From NCBI GenBank assembly GCA_963755195.1, contig CAVWIZ010000008.1, positions 868,001 to 932,000 of the forward strand: DNA of 64,000 nt. The letters are read 5' to 3'. Each line of letters begins with the position of its first letter. The first letter of the stretch is position 1. Positions 1 to 8,800 of the stretch are shown piece by piece. The translations under genes were made by a program, and so were the position numbers. Source of the DNA: CAVQJU01 sp963755195. Its GTDB lineage: Bacteria; Acidobacteriota; Vicinamibacteria; Vicinamibacterales; CAVVIG01. Below the pieces are notes generated by a model, which was not told the DNA's origin, did not search any database, and worked only from the letters and a program-made list of their open reading frames with translations.

Positions 1-1
1 C

Positions 2-589
2 GGCTACGATTCGACGAAGGCATATCCCGGAATCATCGTGCTCGGCGGTGGTCCGCAGACCATGAACACCGTCGATGGCACGTTGAATCGGAATTTTCGA
101 GCCGAAGCCGAGAAGCGGGGCTATATCGTCGTCGCGCCCGCGGCGCCGGACGGTCAGTTGTTCTTCGAGAGCGGCGCGCGGATCTTTCCGGAATTCCTGA
201 AGATGATTCTGGCCGACTACAAGATCCAGGACGGCAAGTTTCACATCGCGGGACCGTCAAACGGTGGCATCGCGGCGTTTCACGTGGCGGCGGCCAATCC
301 ACAGTACTTCATCTCGGTCACGGCCTTCCCGGGATACATGTGGGAGCCGACGCCCGCCAAGCTCGTCGCCATCTCGAAGATGTGCGTGTTCATGTACGTC
401 GGCGAACACGACGAGTACATGTGGCACGGCGAGATGAAGCGAGAGGAGGAGTTTCTTCGAGCGAGGGGCACCGTCGCGCGCTACACGGTCGAGAAGGGCC
501 AGCCGCATCGGCTGGAGACGCTCGCCGGCGTCAACGCAACCCGCTTGTTCGATGGATTCGAAGAAACCAAGAAGGGCTGCAGCAGATAG
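2..589 (+). CDS. Alpha/beta-hydrolase esterase, 5' end missing
   Basis: The frame is open to the left window edge, so the N-terminus is absent; the visible part is about 195 residues. It contains GPSNG, a nucleophile-elbow type motif with serine in the GxSxG position. A VGEHDEYMW stretch follows that could carry the acidic triad residue, and QPHRLE near the C-terminus could supply the histidine. The layout resembles polyhydroxybutyrate-depolymerase/feruloyl-esterase-like putative esterases. Substrate is unknown; other carbohydrate or phenolic esterases of this window suggest plant polymer turnover, which is inference. The gene ends just before a repeat shared with another spacer. Confidence 0.7.
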   Translation, partial: GYDSTKAYPGIIVLGGGPQTMNTVDGTLNRNFRAEAEKRGYIVVAPAAPDGQLFFESGARIFPEFLKMILADYKIQDGKFHIAGPSNGGIAAFHVAAANPQYFISVTAFPGYMWEPTPAKLVAISKMCVFMYVGEHDEYMWHGEMKREEEFLRARGTVARYTVEKGQPHRLETLAGVNATRLFDGFEETKKGCSR

Positions 590-600
590 CCGGCCACGTA

Positions 601-647
601 CCCCCACGGTCACCGCAGCGCTCGCAACGCTCGCAGCGTTCAGGGGG
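601..647. repeat. Dispersed intergenic repeat R1, copy 1
   Basis: A 47-bp stretch bounded by CCCCC and GGGGG. It contains two 9-bp units, CGCTCGCAA and CGCTCGCAG, and an AACGCT-CGC-AGCGTT hairpin. A nearly identical copy lies at 14476-14521. It sits between the convergent ends of the esterase and the M50 protease genes, so it could act as a two-way terminator, but there is no T-run. Confidence 0.7.
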
Positions 648-649
648 CT

Positions 650-1333
650 CTAGCGGCGGGCCGCGGTTTGCCCGCGCGTCATCCACAGCGTCGCGCCCAG
701 CATCGCGATGCTCATGAGCATCCACGCGGTGGCCCACACCCAGGATGGCAGCAGAAAGAGCCGCGCCATCGTTGCAGCGTCGGTCTGGCGACCGTCGATC
801 AGAAACAGGACGCGGATGTCATACACCGAGTTGAGCGCCACCTGAACGGCCAGCAGGCTCAGCAGAAATCGCAGCGCGTTGGCCATGCGCCCACGGGCGA
901 GAGCGACGAGCGCCACACCCCACGCGAGCACGACCCCGAAGCCAAAGAGGTTGCGCATCCAGAGAACGAGCGTGACGAGCATGAATGTGCCGAGGCCCAG
1001 GAGAATGACATGCGCCCATTTCTCGACGCGCGTGGCGGCCATGAGCAGGCTGCCGACGACGGCCGCACCGAGATAGCCGGAGGAGGCCACGAGGCCGCGG
1101 GCCACGCGGCCGGCCGGAGCGAGGCTCTTCGTGAGGCCGCTCGCGTCCGGCTCGATGGTGATCGACATCACCCGGCCGCCGACGAGCACGGTCATCAGTG
1201 CATGACCGCACTCATGGACCCACGTGGTGAAAAGCCGGAAGGGATAGAGGAGGAACGGCGCCCACGGCGTGAGGCTGACAACCAGCGAGACCACGACCGC
1301 CACCCAGAACCATTTTCCGACCGGCGCCCTCAC
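650..1333 (-). CDS. M50B-like membrane metalloprotease
   Basis: A 227-residue integral membrane protein with several hydrophobic segments. An HECGH motif near residue 42 matches the zinc-binding HExxH signature of site-2 protease-type (M50) peptidases, and the preceding TTWV and following ALMTVLVGG fit the M50B-like subgroup. Such proteins cut or bind within the membrane; the substrate is not evident. The start codon overlaps the stop of the upstream S1-domain gene (ATGA), so the two are probably co-translated. The second, more distal zinc ligand motif of classical M50 enzymes was not clearly identified, so activity is uncertain. Confidence 0.75.
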   Translation of the reverse strand: MRAPVGKWFWVAVVVSLVVSLTPWAPFLLYPFRLFTTWVHECGHALMTVLVGGRVMSITIEPDASGLTKSLAPAGRVARGLVASSGYLGAAVVGSLLMAATRVEKWAHVILLGLGTFMLVTLVLWMRNLFGFGVVLAWGVALVALARGRMANALRFLLSLLAVQVALNSVYDIRVLFLIDGRQTDAATMARLFLLPSWVWATAWMLMSIAMLGATLWMTRGQTAARR

Positions 1334-2502
1334 TTCTCACGCGGCCTGAGTGCGCCGCGGAGCTGGTCGGCGAGCGATCCGAACCCCTCCGCAGGGGCCA
1401 CGTCCTCGCGCTCGGCGTAATCGCGCACGTCCGCGGCCTCGTGCGCGTCGAGGACCGCCTTGACGCCAATCCGCTTCTTCTCGAGGTCGATGCTCAGGAT
1501 CTCGAACGTCCCCTTCGTCCCCACCGTGACCATGGTGGACCACTCCTCCGATCGCCCTGTCGGCGCGAACGTCGAAGCGTGCGCGAGCCCCTCCACTCCC
1601 GGCTCGAGCTCGACAAAGGCCCCGAACTCCGCGAGGCGCGTCACGCGGCCGGTGACGATCTGGCCGATCTGGTAGGTGGCTTGGACTCTCGACCACGGAT
1701 CGGCTGTGAGCTGCTTCAACCCGAGGGAGATCTTCTGCTGGTCCTCGTCGACGCGCAGGACCTTGACGGTGATCTCCTCGCCAGGCTTGACCACCTGCGA
1801 CGTGTCCGACACGCGCGACCACCCCATCTCCGACACGTGCAGCAGGCCTTGCACGCCGCCTCCCAGGTCGACGAACGCGCCGAACTCGCGGACGGAGGTG
1901 ACGCGCCCGGTCATCACCGCGCCGACGATGATCCCTTTCCGGACTTCGGCTGCGCTCGCCTGCTGCTCCTCCTCGAGAAGCACGCGCCGCGAGACGACGA
2001 GGTTCCTGCCGCCCTCCTTGTACTCGATGATCCGGAAGGTGTACACCTGCCCTTCGTGCGCCGACGGCTCGGTCCGGACGGTGTCAATCTGAGAGAACGG
2101 GCAGAAGCCACGCTGGCCGGCAATGCGCACCTCGTACCCGCCCTTCACCGCCTTTTCGACTTTTCCTTCCACCGGAAGACGGGTGCGAAACGCGTCTTCG
2201 AGCTGCCGCGCGGTCGCGGCCCCTCGCACCAGCTTCCGCGAGAGTGTCAGCCCTCCTGCGGTGGACACCACCGTCGCCTGAATGAGGTCGCCCACGGCGA
2301 CCTCGAGATTGCCGTCAGCGTCCTTCAGTTCGGCGATTTCAATCGCGGCTTCGCCCTTGCCGCCGACGTCGACGAACGCGACCTCGCGGCCAATCGCCAC
2401 GATCCTGCCCTCGATCGTCTGACCCTTCTCGACGCGCTTCGCCTTGAGCGAGGCCTCGAACATCGCGGCAAAATCCCCGTCTGACTCGTCGGGCTCGCTC
2501 AC
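1330..2502 (-). CDS. Four-domain S1 RNA-binding protein (ribosomal S1-like)
   Basis: This 390-residue protein has four S1/OB-fold repeats at roughly residues 25-90, 105-175, 190-262 and 275-350. The third and fourth carry the classic GRVTSVREFGAFVDL and GRVTRLAEFGAFVEL openings. Bacterial S1 usually has four to six repeats and binds mRNA on the 30S subunit; four-repeat forms occur outside the proteobacteria. The acidic N-terminus (MSEPDESDGDF) and lack of a signal peptide fit a cytoplasmic protein. It may be the main S1 or an accessory S1-domain protein; the rest of the genome would decide. It overlaps the M50 gene by 4 bp. Confidence 0.8.
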   Translation of the reverse strand: MSEPDESDGDFAAMFEASLKAKRVEKGQTIEGRIVAIGREVAFVDVGGKGEAAIEIAELKDADGNLEVAVGDLIQATVVSTAGGLTLSRKLVRGAATARQLEDAFRTRLPVEGKVEKAVKGGYEVRIAGQRGFCPFSQIDTVRTEPSAHEGQVYTFRIIEYKEGGRNLVVSRRVLLEEEQQASAAEVRKGIIVGAVMTGRVTSVREFGAFVDLGGGVQGLLHVSEMGWSRVSDTSQVVKPGEEITVKVLRVDEDQQKISLGLKQLTADPWSRVQATYQIGQIVTGRVTRLAEFGAFVELEPGVEGLAHASTFAPTGRSEEWSTMVTVGTKGTFEILSIDLEKKRIGVKAVLDAHEAADVRDYAEREDVAPAEGFGSLADQLRGALRPREK

Positions 2503-2592
2503 GGCACGCTCTCCCTGGTGGTGGCCGCAGGGAATCGCCCGCGACTCCAGAAGTGTATCGTGTCGCGTGGAATGGCGCGCCGGCGGGGTCCG

Positions 2593-3042
2593 TCACCGCG
2601 GCGTCGTCACGGGGGCCGCCGTGTTGAATCCCGCGCCACCGTCGCCGTCCCAATCCCTTTCGACCCCGTGCCCTCGCGCCACATCGCCGTGCATGGGCGT
2701 GACATATCCAAGGAGGCACCCGTTCGAACCGTCTCGGAGCAGGTGGCACCGGACCCGAATGGCGTCGCCCGGCTTCACGTCTTCGCGTTTGACGCCCACC
2801 TTGGTGAGGCCGGCCGGACCCGTGGCCTCGAGCGCCCACGTGGTCAACTGGCCACCGTTTTTCTCGTCCTTGACGTCCAGGTAGACCCAGGAATGCGGGA
2901 CGAGCAAGTGGACCTCCTTCACTTCGCCAATCATCGTCGTCCAGGTCGTGGTGTCGTAGTTGCCGTGCGAGTGATGCGCGCGAACCGGCACGACGGCGCA
3001 CATCGCACAGACAGCCGCGAGCGTCAGGTATCTGGCCATCAT
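2593..3042 (-). CDS. DUF6152 secreted protein (copy 1)
   Basis: A 149-residue exported protein of the DUF6152 type. The start at 3042 has a GAAGGAG ribosome site about 7 bases upstream. A signal peptide of about 22 residues ends PVRA, so the mature chain would start HHS. A second conserved histidine lies in LLVPHSW, the NPH-type motif shared by all copies here, followed by a W-x-L-E strand and a late cysteine pair. The family has no assigned function. The mature N-terminal histidine recalls copper histidine-brace proteins, but that is inference. It directly follows the secreted protein gene at 3060-3758 and is probably in the same transcript. Confidence 0.8.
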   Translation of the reverse strand: MMARYLTLAAVCAMCAVVPVRAHHSHGNYDTTTWTTMIGEVKEVHLLVPHSWVYLDVKDEKNGGQLTTWALEATGPAGLTKVGVKREDVKPGDAIRVRCHLLRDGSNGCLLGYVTPMHGDVARGHGVERDWDGDGGAGFNTAAPVTTPR

Positions 3043-3059
3043 GATCCGTCTCCTTCGCT

Positions 3060-3758
3060 TCACTTGGGGCGCTCGATCGACGGCGCCGGCGGCCCGCCCG
3101 CCCGCGGCGGCCCGGGCGCCGGGAATTGCCATGCTTCTGAATATCCAGTGGTGTAGATCGACCGATAGCGAATCGACCTGCCTTGCTCGTCGATGAACAT
3201 CAGCGACTGCTGAAACAGTCCAGGCGCCGGCGCCCGTGCCGGCGCGGTGGCCTCGAGGACGTAAAGACGTGTGCCGTGCCGGTGAATTTCGGCGAACGTT
3301 CGGGAACCGTCGGCATTGGCGAGCTGCAGGCGCAGGCCCTCGACCTGATCGACCACGGCCCACCCGAAATGCGTCACCTTTGCGTTTCGCTGCAGGAACT
3401 TCGACGACTCGAAAATCATCGATCCCTGCACGTCGGCACGCCAGTTGTTCGTGCAGGCGTCGCCCTCTCCGCCTTTCGCCTTGCACTGCGCGACCCGCTC
3501 CGTGTGGATTTTCTCGGCGTCCTTCAAATCGACGACGGTGACCGAATAGCGGCTCTGACCCTGGTCCGCGCTATACACATGTCCGGGCAGGGTGATGCCA
3601 AATTCCGTGGCATAGGCTATGTCCTGCACTTTGGGTTCGCTCGGGAAGTTGACACCGAACAGATCCGCCTTGCTCGCATACTGGACCCATTCCTGCGCAT
3701 AGCATGGCGGGCAGAACAACAAACCGAACGCCGCCATCGTCGCTGAAATCCGGCGCAT
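3060..3758 (-). CDS. Secreted hypothetical protein
   Basis: A 232-residue protein with a signal peptide ending CYAQ. The mature part begins EWVQYASKADLFGV and has an NFPSEPKVQD stretch like other uncharacterised periplasmic proteins that carry an F-P-x-E-P motif. A cysteine pair lies near residues 90-105 and the C-terminus is rich in proline and glycine. No catalytic or cofactor motif was recognised. It lies 17 bp upstream of the DUF6152 start and 21 bp downstream of the cytochrome gene stop, which suggests one operon. Confidence 0.65.
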   Translation of the reverse strand: MRRISATMAAFGLLFCPPCYAQEWVQYASKADLFGVNFPSEPKVQDIAYATEFGITLPGHVYSADQGQSRYSVTVVDLKDAEKIHTERVAQCKAKGGEGDACTNNWRADVQGSMIFESSKFLQRNAKVTHFGWAVVDQVEGLRLQLANADGSRTFAEIHRHGTRLYVLEATAPARAPAPGLFQQSLMFIDEQGRSIRYRSIYTTGYSEAWQFPAPGPPRAGGPPAPSIERPK

Positions 3759-3779
3759 GATGTGACCTCCTCCAGCCCT

Positions 3780-4694
3780 TCACTGACACCTGGCGGCGCC
3801 ACTTCCCTCGGCGCCGCCCTTATCGCGATACACCTTGTGGCAGTTCGCGCATGCGTCGTTCAGCTTCTCGCTGATGCCGCCGAACGCTTCGTAGTTTCTC
3901 GCGCGCGATTCCCGATGGGCGAGCTTGCCGACGTCGGAGAGCGCCGCCACAAACTGTTTCCAGTCGGCGCGATCGACGGGGACGGCCTTTCCGTTCTGGC
4001 ACCGGCGCCCGGGTGTCAGGAGCAGCGCCGCCGTCTCGGTGAGCGCCACCGTCGCCTGATCGACCGCGAGCCATCCCGGATACACGGTGGACCCCCACTC
4101 GACATAATCAAACGGCGAGGCCGCCAGCGGCTTGGTGCGCCTGGCCGCCGGATCCTTGAGCTGCAGATTGAAGATGATGTTCGCGTTCGGAAACGCGATG
4201 GCCCGCATCAGCTCGGCGAGATTGCCTTCCGGCGGGGGAAGAGCCGCTCCAGCCGACGTGGTGGCGAGCGGCGCTGGCGGCGTTCTCACCGTCGGAAAGA
4301 CAATCTGCGCGAGCACGCCCTCGCCGAGCTCCGCTGGTCCGGCGGGAAACTTGCCAGTCTGAAGTATGTAGGCCAGGAGATCGGCCGACTGCTGCCGGGA
4401 GAGACTGCCCGGCTGCTCGAACGGCATCGTCTTCTGAATCTTGTCGACGGCCTCGGCGAGCGGACGCGCGCTCCAGTTCGCCAGGAAGCTTTCGCCAACC
4501 AGCGGAGGCCCGATGGCGCCTTCCATCGCCTGGCCGTGACAGTCGCCGCATTGGGCGCGGTAGAGCGGCCCGCCGCGCGCGGCCTGCTCGGCGGAGAACA
4601 CGCCCGCCGTAACCGCTCGCACCTGCCCGGCGTGTAAGAAAGATGCCGCAAGGACGACTGCGACCGACGCCACGCCGAGCTGGCGGGATGTCAT
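3780..4694 (-). CDS. Diheme cytochrome c: class I domain fused to a cytochrome c'-like domain
   Basis: A 304-residue exported protein with a signal peptide of about 27 residues. The first heme site is CGDCH at residues 49-53 in a class I cytochrome c domain, with an M-P-F-E-Q region that can supply the distal methionine. The second is CANCH at about residue 282, very near the C-terminus, preceded by about 120 mostly helical residues. That placement is typical of cytochrome c' four-helix bundles. It likely moves electrons in the periplasm. Class I domains are common partners of PQQ dehydrogenases, and one lies about 1.2 kb upstream on the same strand. Confidence 0.8.
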   Translation of the reverse strand: MTSRQLGVASVAVVLAASFLHAGQVRAVTAGVFSAEQAARGGPLYRAQCGDCHGQAMEGAIGPPLVGESFLANWSARPLAEAVDKIQKTMPFEQPGSLSRQQSADLLAYILQTGKFPAGPAELGEGVLAQIVFPTVRTPPAPLATTSAGAALPPPEGNLAELMRAIAFPNANIIFNLQLKDPAARRTKPLAASPFDYVEWGSTVYPGWLAVDQATVALTETAALLLTPGRRCQNGKAVPVDRADWKQFVAALSDVGKLAHRESRARNYEAFGGISEKLNDACANCHKVYRDKGGAEGSGAARCQ

Positions 4695-4720
4695 TTGATC
4701 AGGGCCTAGTGGTCTGTCTT

Positions 4721-4801
4721 GGCTGAATCGGTACCACTGACGACGAAAAGACAGGAAACGCAGAGCACGCAGAGCACGCGGAGAGAACTGACTGATTCAG
4801 A
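4721..4801. repeat. Intergenic inverted repeat with 9-bp tandem core
   Basis: CTGAATC at 4723-4729 and GATTCAG at 4794-4800 form matching inverted arms. Between them CAGAGCACG is repeated exactly twice (4761-4778), followed by a decayed third unit. The spacer separates the cytochrome gene from the ATP-grasp gene. No coding function is seen. Confidence 0.6.
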
Positions 4802-4868
4802 AGCCTATGAACGATCGGCCCGACGCGGGGCGGCCTGCAACGCAAGCCGAGATGGCGTGCGGCACGCT

Positions 4869-5870
4869 TCATATAATCGCGGCGGGCGTGGTTCTGACGC
4901 CACGCGCCACCGTATCGGTCGCCCGGTGTTGCTGCAACTGCTGTTCGAGGAAATCGACGACTCTCTCGAAGGGATCGAAGCCGAAGGCCGCGGCCACCGA
5001 CGGGCGCAGGTTCGAATTGGCATTGATGTCGTAGAACACCCGGCGACCCTCGCCGTTCTCCAGATATTCGATCCCCCCGACATCGAGCCGCGCCGCCCGT
5101 ACGATGCGAGTGGCGGTCTCGACAGCATCGCGCGGCACTTCTGGATATGCCGAGAACTCCACCGGCGGGGCGGCGGCCAGTCCGGGCACCTCGCAGGCGC
5201 CGTCGCCCTCATCGGGGTTGCACACGGGCGAGGGACAGAGGTTGAAGCGCCCGTGCGTCTTGACCCGCATCGCGTACAGGAGCTCGCCGCCGAGAAACTC
5301 GAGGCGGACGATTCCCTGGTCGGGGTCGTGCGGTACGTATTCCTGGAGCAGGAACAGGTTGTCCGGCAGCCAGATCGACGGATCGCGCGCGAAGATCTCC
5401 TCGATCTGTGCGAGCGACTCGACCACCTGGATCCGCGCGCCGCTACCGCCCTGGTCGGGCTTGAGCAACGCGGGCCACGTCATCTCGTTCGCCCTGGCGC
5501 GCAGCGCGCCGACGTCGTTGAACGTGATCGAGCGCGGCGTGTCGATGCCGAGCGTATGAAGCAACGTGGCCTGAGCGCTCTTGCTCAGCTCGAGGGCGAA
5601 AACCTCCGCGCCGTTCAGCACGCGCGCGCCCATCATCTCAAGCGATCGCATGAAAGCCAGGGCCAGCGGGACGGCCCGTGTGTTGCCGCGCAGATACGCG
5701 CTTGGGCTGGCCTGGTTGAAGTACAGAGCCGCGGCCGGGGGCTCGACGTTGGCGAACGCCGCACGCGAAACGTCAACAGGCTCGAAGGCAACGCCTCGGC
5801 GCGTGAGCGCCGCGAACAACGGCTTCTGCCACTCTGGATGTTCGTGCAGCACCACCAGGTCGGGAGCCAT
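4869..5870 (-). CDS. ATP-grasp (RimK-like) ligase
   Basis: This 333-residue cytoplasmic protein has an ATP-grasp layout. WPALLKPDQGGSGARI near residue 140 supplies the nucleotide-binding lysine and glycine-rich loop. LLQEYVPHDPDQGIVRLEF follows as the QEYV hinge, and YDINANSNLRPS near residue 300 carries the metal-binding D-x-N-x-N. Such enzymes join a carboxylate to an amine or similar nucleophile using ATP. The substrate is not predictable. Its stop is followed closely by the start of the same-strand cytochrome gene past the 9-bp repeat spacer, and its start lies 2 bp from the stop of the large fusion gene. Confidence 0.75.
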   Translation of the reverse strand: MAPDLVVLHEHPEWQKPLFAALTRRGVAFEPVDVSRAAFANVEPPAAALYFNQASPSAYLRGNTRAVPLALAFMRSLEMMGARVLNGAEVFALELSKSAQATLLHTLGIDTPRSITFNDVGALRARANEMTWPALLKPDQGGSGARIQVVESLAQIEEIFARDPSIWLPDNLFLLQEYVPHDPDQGIVRLEFLGGELLYAMRVKTHGRFNLCPSPVCNPDEGDGACEVPGLAAAPPVEFSAYPEVPRDAVETATRIVRAARLDVGGIEYLENGEGRRVFYDINANSNLRPSVAAAFGFDPFERVVDFLEQQLQQHRATDTVARGVRTTPAAII

Positions 5871-5872
5871 GA

Positions 5873-8800
5873 CTATCGGGTTGATCCTTTGGCTGACTTG
5901 ACGTATCGCTTCAACGCCTGTTTGCCCGTGAGCGCTCCGTAGATGTTGCCGTCGGCGTCGGCCGCGACGCCTTCTCCCGTCCCGTCAGGGTCGGCATCTG
6001 GAATCAACGCCGTCACGCTGCCGTCCTTCGCGCTTCCGATTCTGATGCCTCTTGTGTAGCCGGGATTGGTTTTCTCATCCGACTGTGTGTCAGCGGCGTA
6101 AAGGACGTCGTTCTTGTCGATGTAGATCCCGCTCGGCCGGCCGAATTGCTTCCACTCCGCGACAAACTTTCCGTCCTGATCGAAGACCTGAATCCGGCTG
6201 TTCCCGCGATCGGCGACGAAGAGACGACCGCTCGAGTCCATCGCGAGCGAGTGCGGCGTGTCGAACTCGCCAGGGCCCGAACCCTTCTTGCCCCATGTCT
6301 TCACCAACGTGCCGTCCTTTGAAAACTTCACGATTCTGGCGTTCGTATTCCCGCCGTGGCCGTCGGCGACGAACACATCGCCATTCGGGGCGACGAGGAC
6401 GTCCGACGGTGGATTGAACGCATCGGGACCGTCGCCGGCGACTCCGGCCTTGCCGAGCGTCATCAGGACTTTTCCCTCGGGGCTGAACTTGAACACCTGA
6501 TCGCCTTTGCCATCCTTTGCCGCGCCGTCAACCAGCCAGATGTTTCCTTGCCTGTCCACATGAATGCCGTGCGGGCTGACGAACATCCCGGCGCCAAAGC
6601 TCGACACGAGCTGGCCCGAGGAATGGAACTTGAGAACGGGCGCCAGATTTGACGCCGCACACGCCAATGCCTGGCTGGCGCCGCCGCATCGCTCAAACAC
6701 CCACACGCTGCGGCCATCGCGGTCGATATCGATGGCGGCAGTCGAACCCATCGTCCGGCCCTCGGGAAGCTTGAAGTGATTCGCGACGACCTGGTACGGA
6801 TTCGGTTGGGCGCCGGTCACCTGGGCGGTCGCCGGGAGAAGGCCAACGCCGTTTGTGCGACACACGAAGCTTTCAGCGCGATCGATGCTCCCTGAACCCT
6901 TGTACATGGCAATCTGCGGATAGGGACAGAGCGGACGCGTTCGGACCACGCGTCCCTCGTTGACCTGCGAGGCGAGGACTTCAGTCGGTGGTTTTCCGTG
7001 CTCGCGCCACTGCTCGAGGACGGTCACCATGTCGAACTCGTTGGGACCGTCGCCGCCGCCGCAGTGTCCCATCCCCGGCACCATGAACAGCCGGACGGCG
7101 TCAGCCACCTTCGCCATGCCCATGGTCTTCACGACTCCGTTGTAGTAGTTGACCGACTCGCGCGGCGGAATGTTCTGATCGCCCCAGCCGTGGTAGATGA
7201 GCAACTTGCCTCCGCGGCTCACGAACGGCGTCAGTTCCGTCGACGTCGCGGACAGCACGCCGTTGTCGGACTTCCGCGCCAGCGCCAGCTGCTGGCTGAC
7301 ATCGAGCGTTCGGTAGTCCCAGTTCGGGTCCTTCATGACGACGAATCGCAGCAGATCGTTGTACATCGAATGAGGCTGGTTGCCGGCGACGCCGCCCCAC
7401 TGCAACTCGCTCCCGGGTTCGAGACCGCTGGAAATTTGCGCGCCCGTCTTCGGATCGATCACCGGCGCGTAGATCTTGCGCGCCGCGACGACCTGCGCCT
7501 TTGTGAGGCATCCGGACTGGCCGGCGCCCCGGCATTCGAGCACCGCCGGATCGAACTGGCACGTCGTCGGATCCGCGATCAGGCCGTCCTTCAAGCCGTC
7601 GAGGGCGTCGCATTTGTCGAGCGCCGCCTGGCGAAGCGCGGGATACATGCCGGCAGGAATGAAGCTCGCCGGGCTGACATGCGTCGCCTGCGCCATGCCG
7701 AGCGTCTGAAAGGCCACGTCGGTACGGTTGTATCCAGGCGCGCCCGCGATGATGCCGTCAAAATCCTCGGGGAAGCGCTGGGCCTCCATGAAGGACATCC
7801 GGCCGCCTCCGGAGCAGCCGTTGAAGTACGACAAACGCGGTCTGTCGCCATAGAGCGCCGCAACCGTCGCCTTGCCCACCCTCGCCGTTTCATGCACCGA
7901 GCGATAGCCGAAATCAATGAGCTTCTCCGGATGGCCCATCGCAAAGCTGGCATCCGTCCCGGTGTGGCCGGTGTCGGTCGAGGCCGCGGCATATCCACGG
8001 CGCAGCGCGTCACCGAGCGGGCCGTACTGAATCGATCCACCCCACGCGCCGTTGCCGACCTGAAGAAACTTGCCGTTCCACCCCGACATCGGCAACCAGA
8101 CCTCAGACTTGATGTCTGAGTCTGGCGAGGGCGCGAGCGTCAGCGCCACACGGCAGAAAGCCGGCAGATTCAGTGCACGCTGGGCCGCCGCGGCACCGCC
8201 GCCGGGCGGGACAAACTTCCCGGCCGCGACGGCTTCAGCCCGGCTCACTGTGGCGTTCGGGAAGGAGAGCGATCTCGCCAGGCCTTCGCAGGCGGCGGCC
8301 GACACTGATTGGCTTTCCTCGAGTGCAAACGCATTGACGCCCGTCGTCGTCGTCACCACGACGACGTACTGTTTGCCGTTCGGCGCGATGTAGGTCATCG
8401 GCGTCGTGTGGCCTTCGGCCTCGAGTTTTCCCTCCCAGAGCATCTGGCCGGTGCGGGAGTCGAAGGCTCTGAAAGCGTTTGTCGATCGTGCCGGCGATGA
8501 AAACGAGTCCGCCCGCGGTGACGATGGGGCCGCCCTGTCCAAAGGCGCCGGTGTTCTTGAGGCCCTTCGATTCGAGCTCGTCACTCGTGCCGAGCGGCAC
8601 CTTCCAGACGATGTCGCCTGTGTTGGCGTTGACAGCCATCAAGTGAGCCCACGGCGGTGGCTGACAGGGCAGGCTGGTTTCGGGATTCCAGAAGCGGGCG
8701 TTCACCGTGCCTCGACCGAGGGGACTGAAACGGCGATAGGCCACCTGATCCCCTTCGGGCGTCTTGTCCAGACGGCCCATGCCGCCGACGTCGCGCGAGT

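Noticed and set aside
1441..2484. Long plus-strand open frame opposite the S1-domain gene
   Set aside because: It is a GC-driven shadow without start signals, signal peptide or recognisable motif, while the minus strand has clear S1 repeats.
4761..4778. CRISPR-like direct repeats
   Set aside because: Only two 9-bp units with no spacers and no cas genes nearby.
8490..8500. Programmed ribosomal frameshift in the fusion gene
   Set aside because: No slippery heptamer or stimulating structure was seen; removing one A from AAA restores a typical PQQ dehydrogenase sequence, so an indel is simpler.
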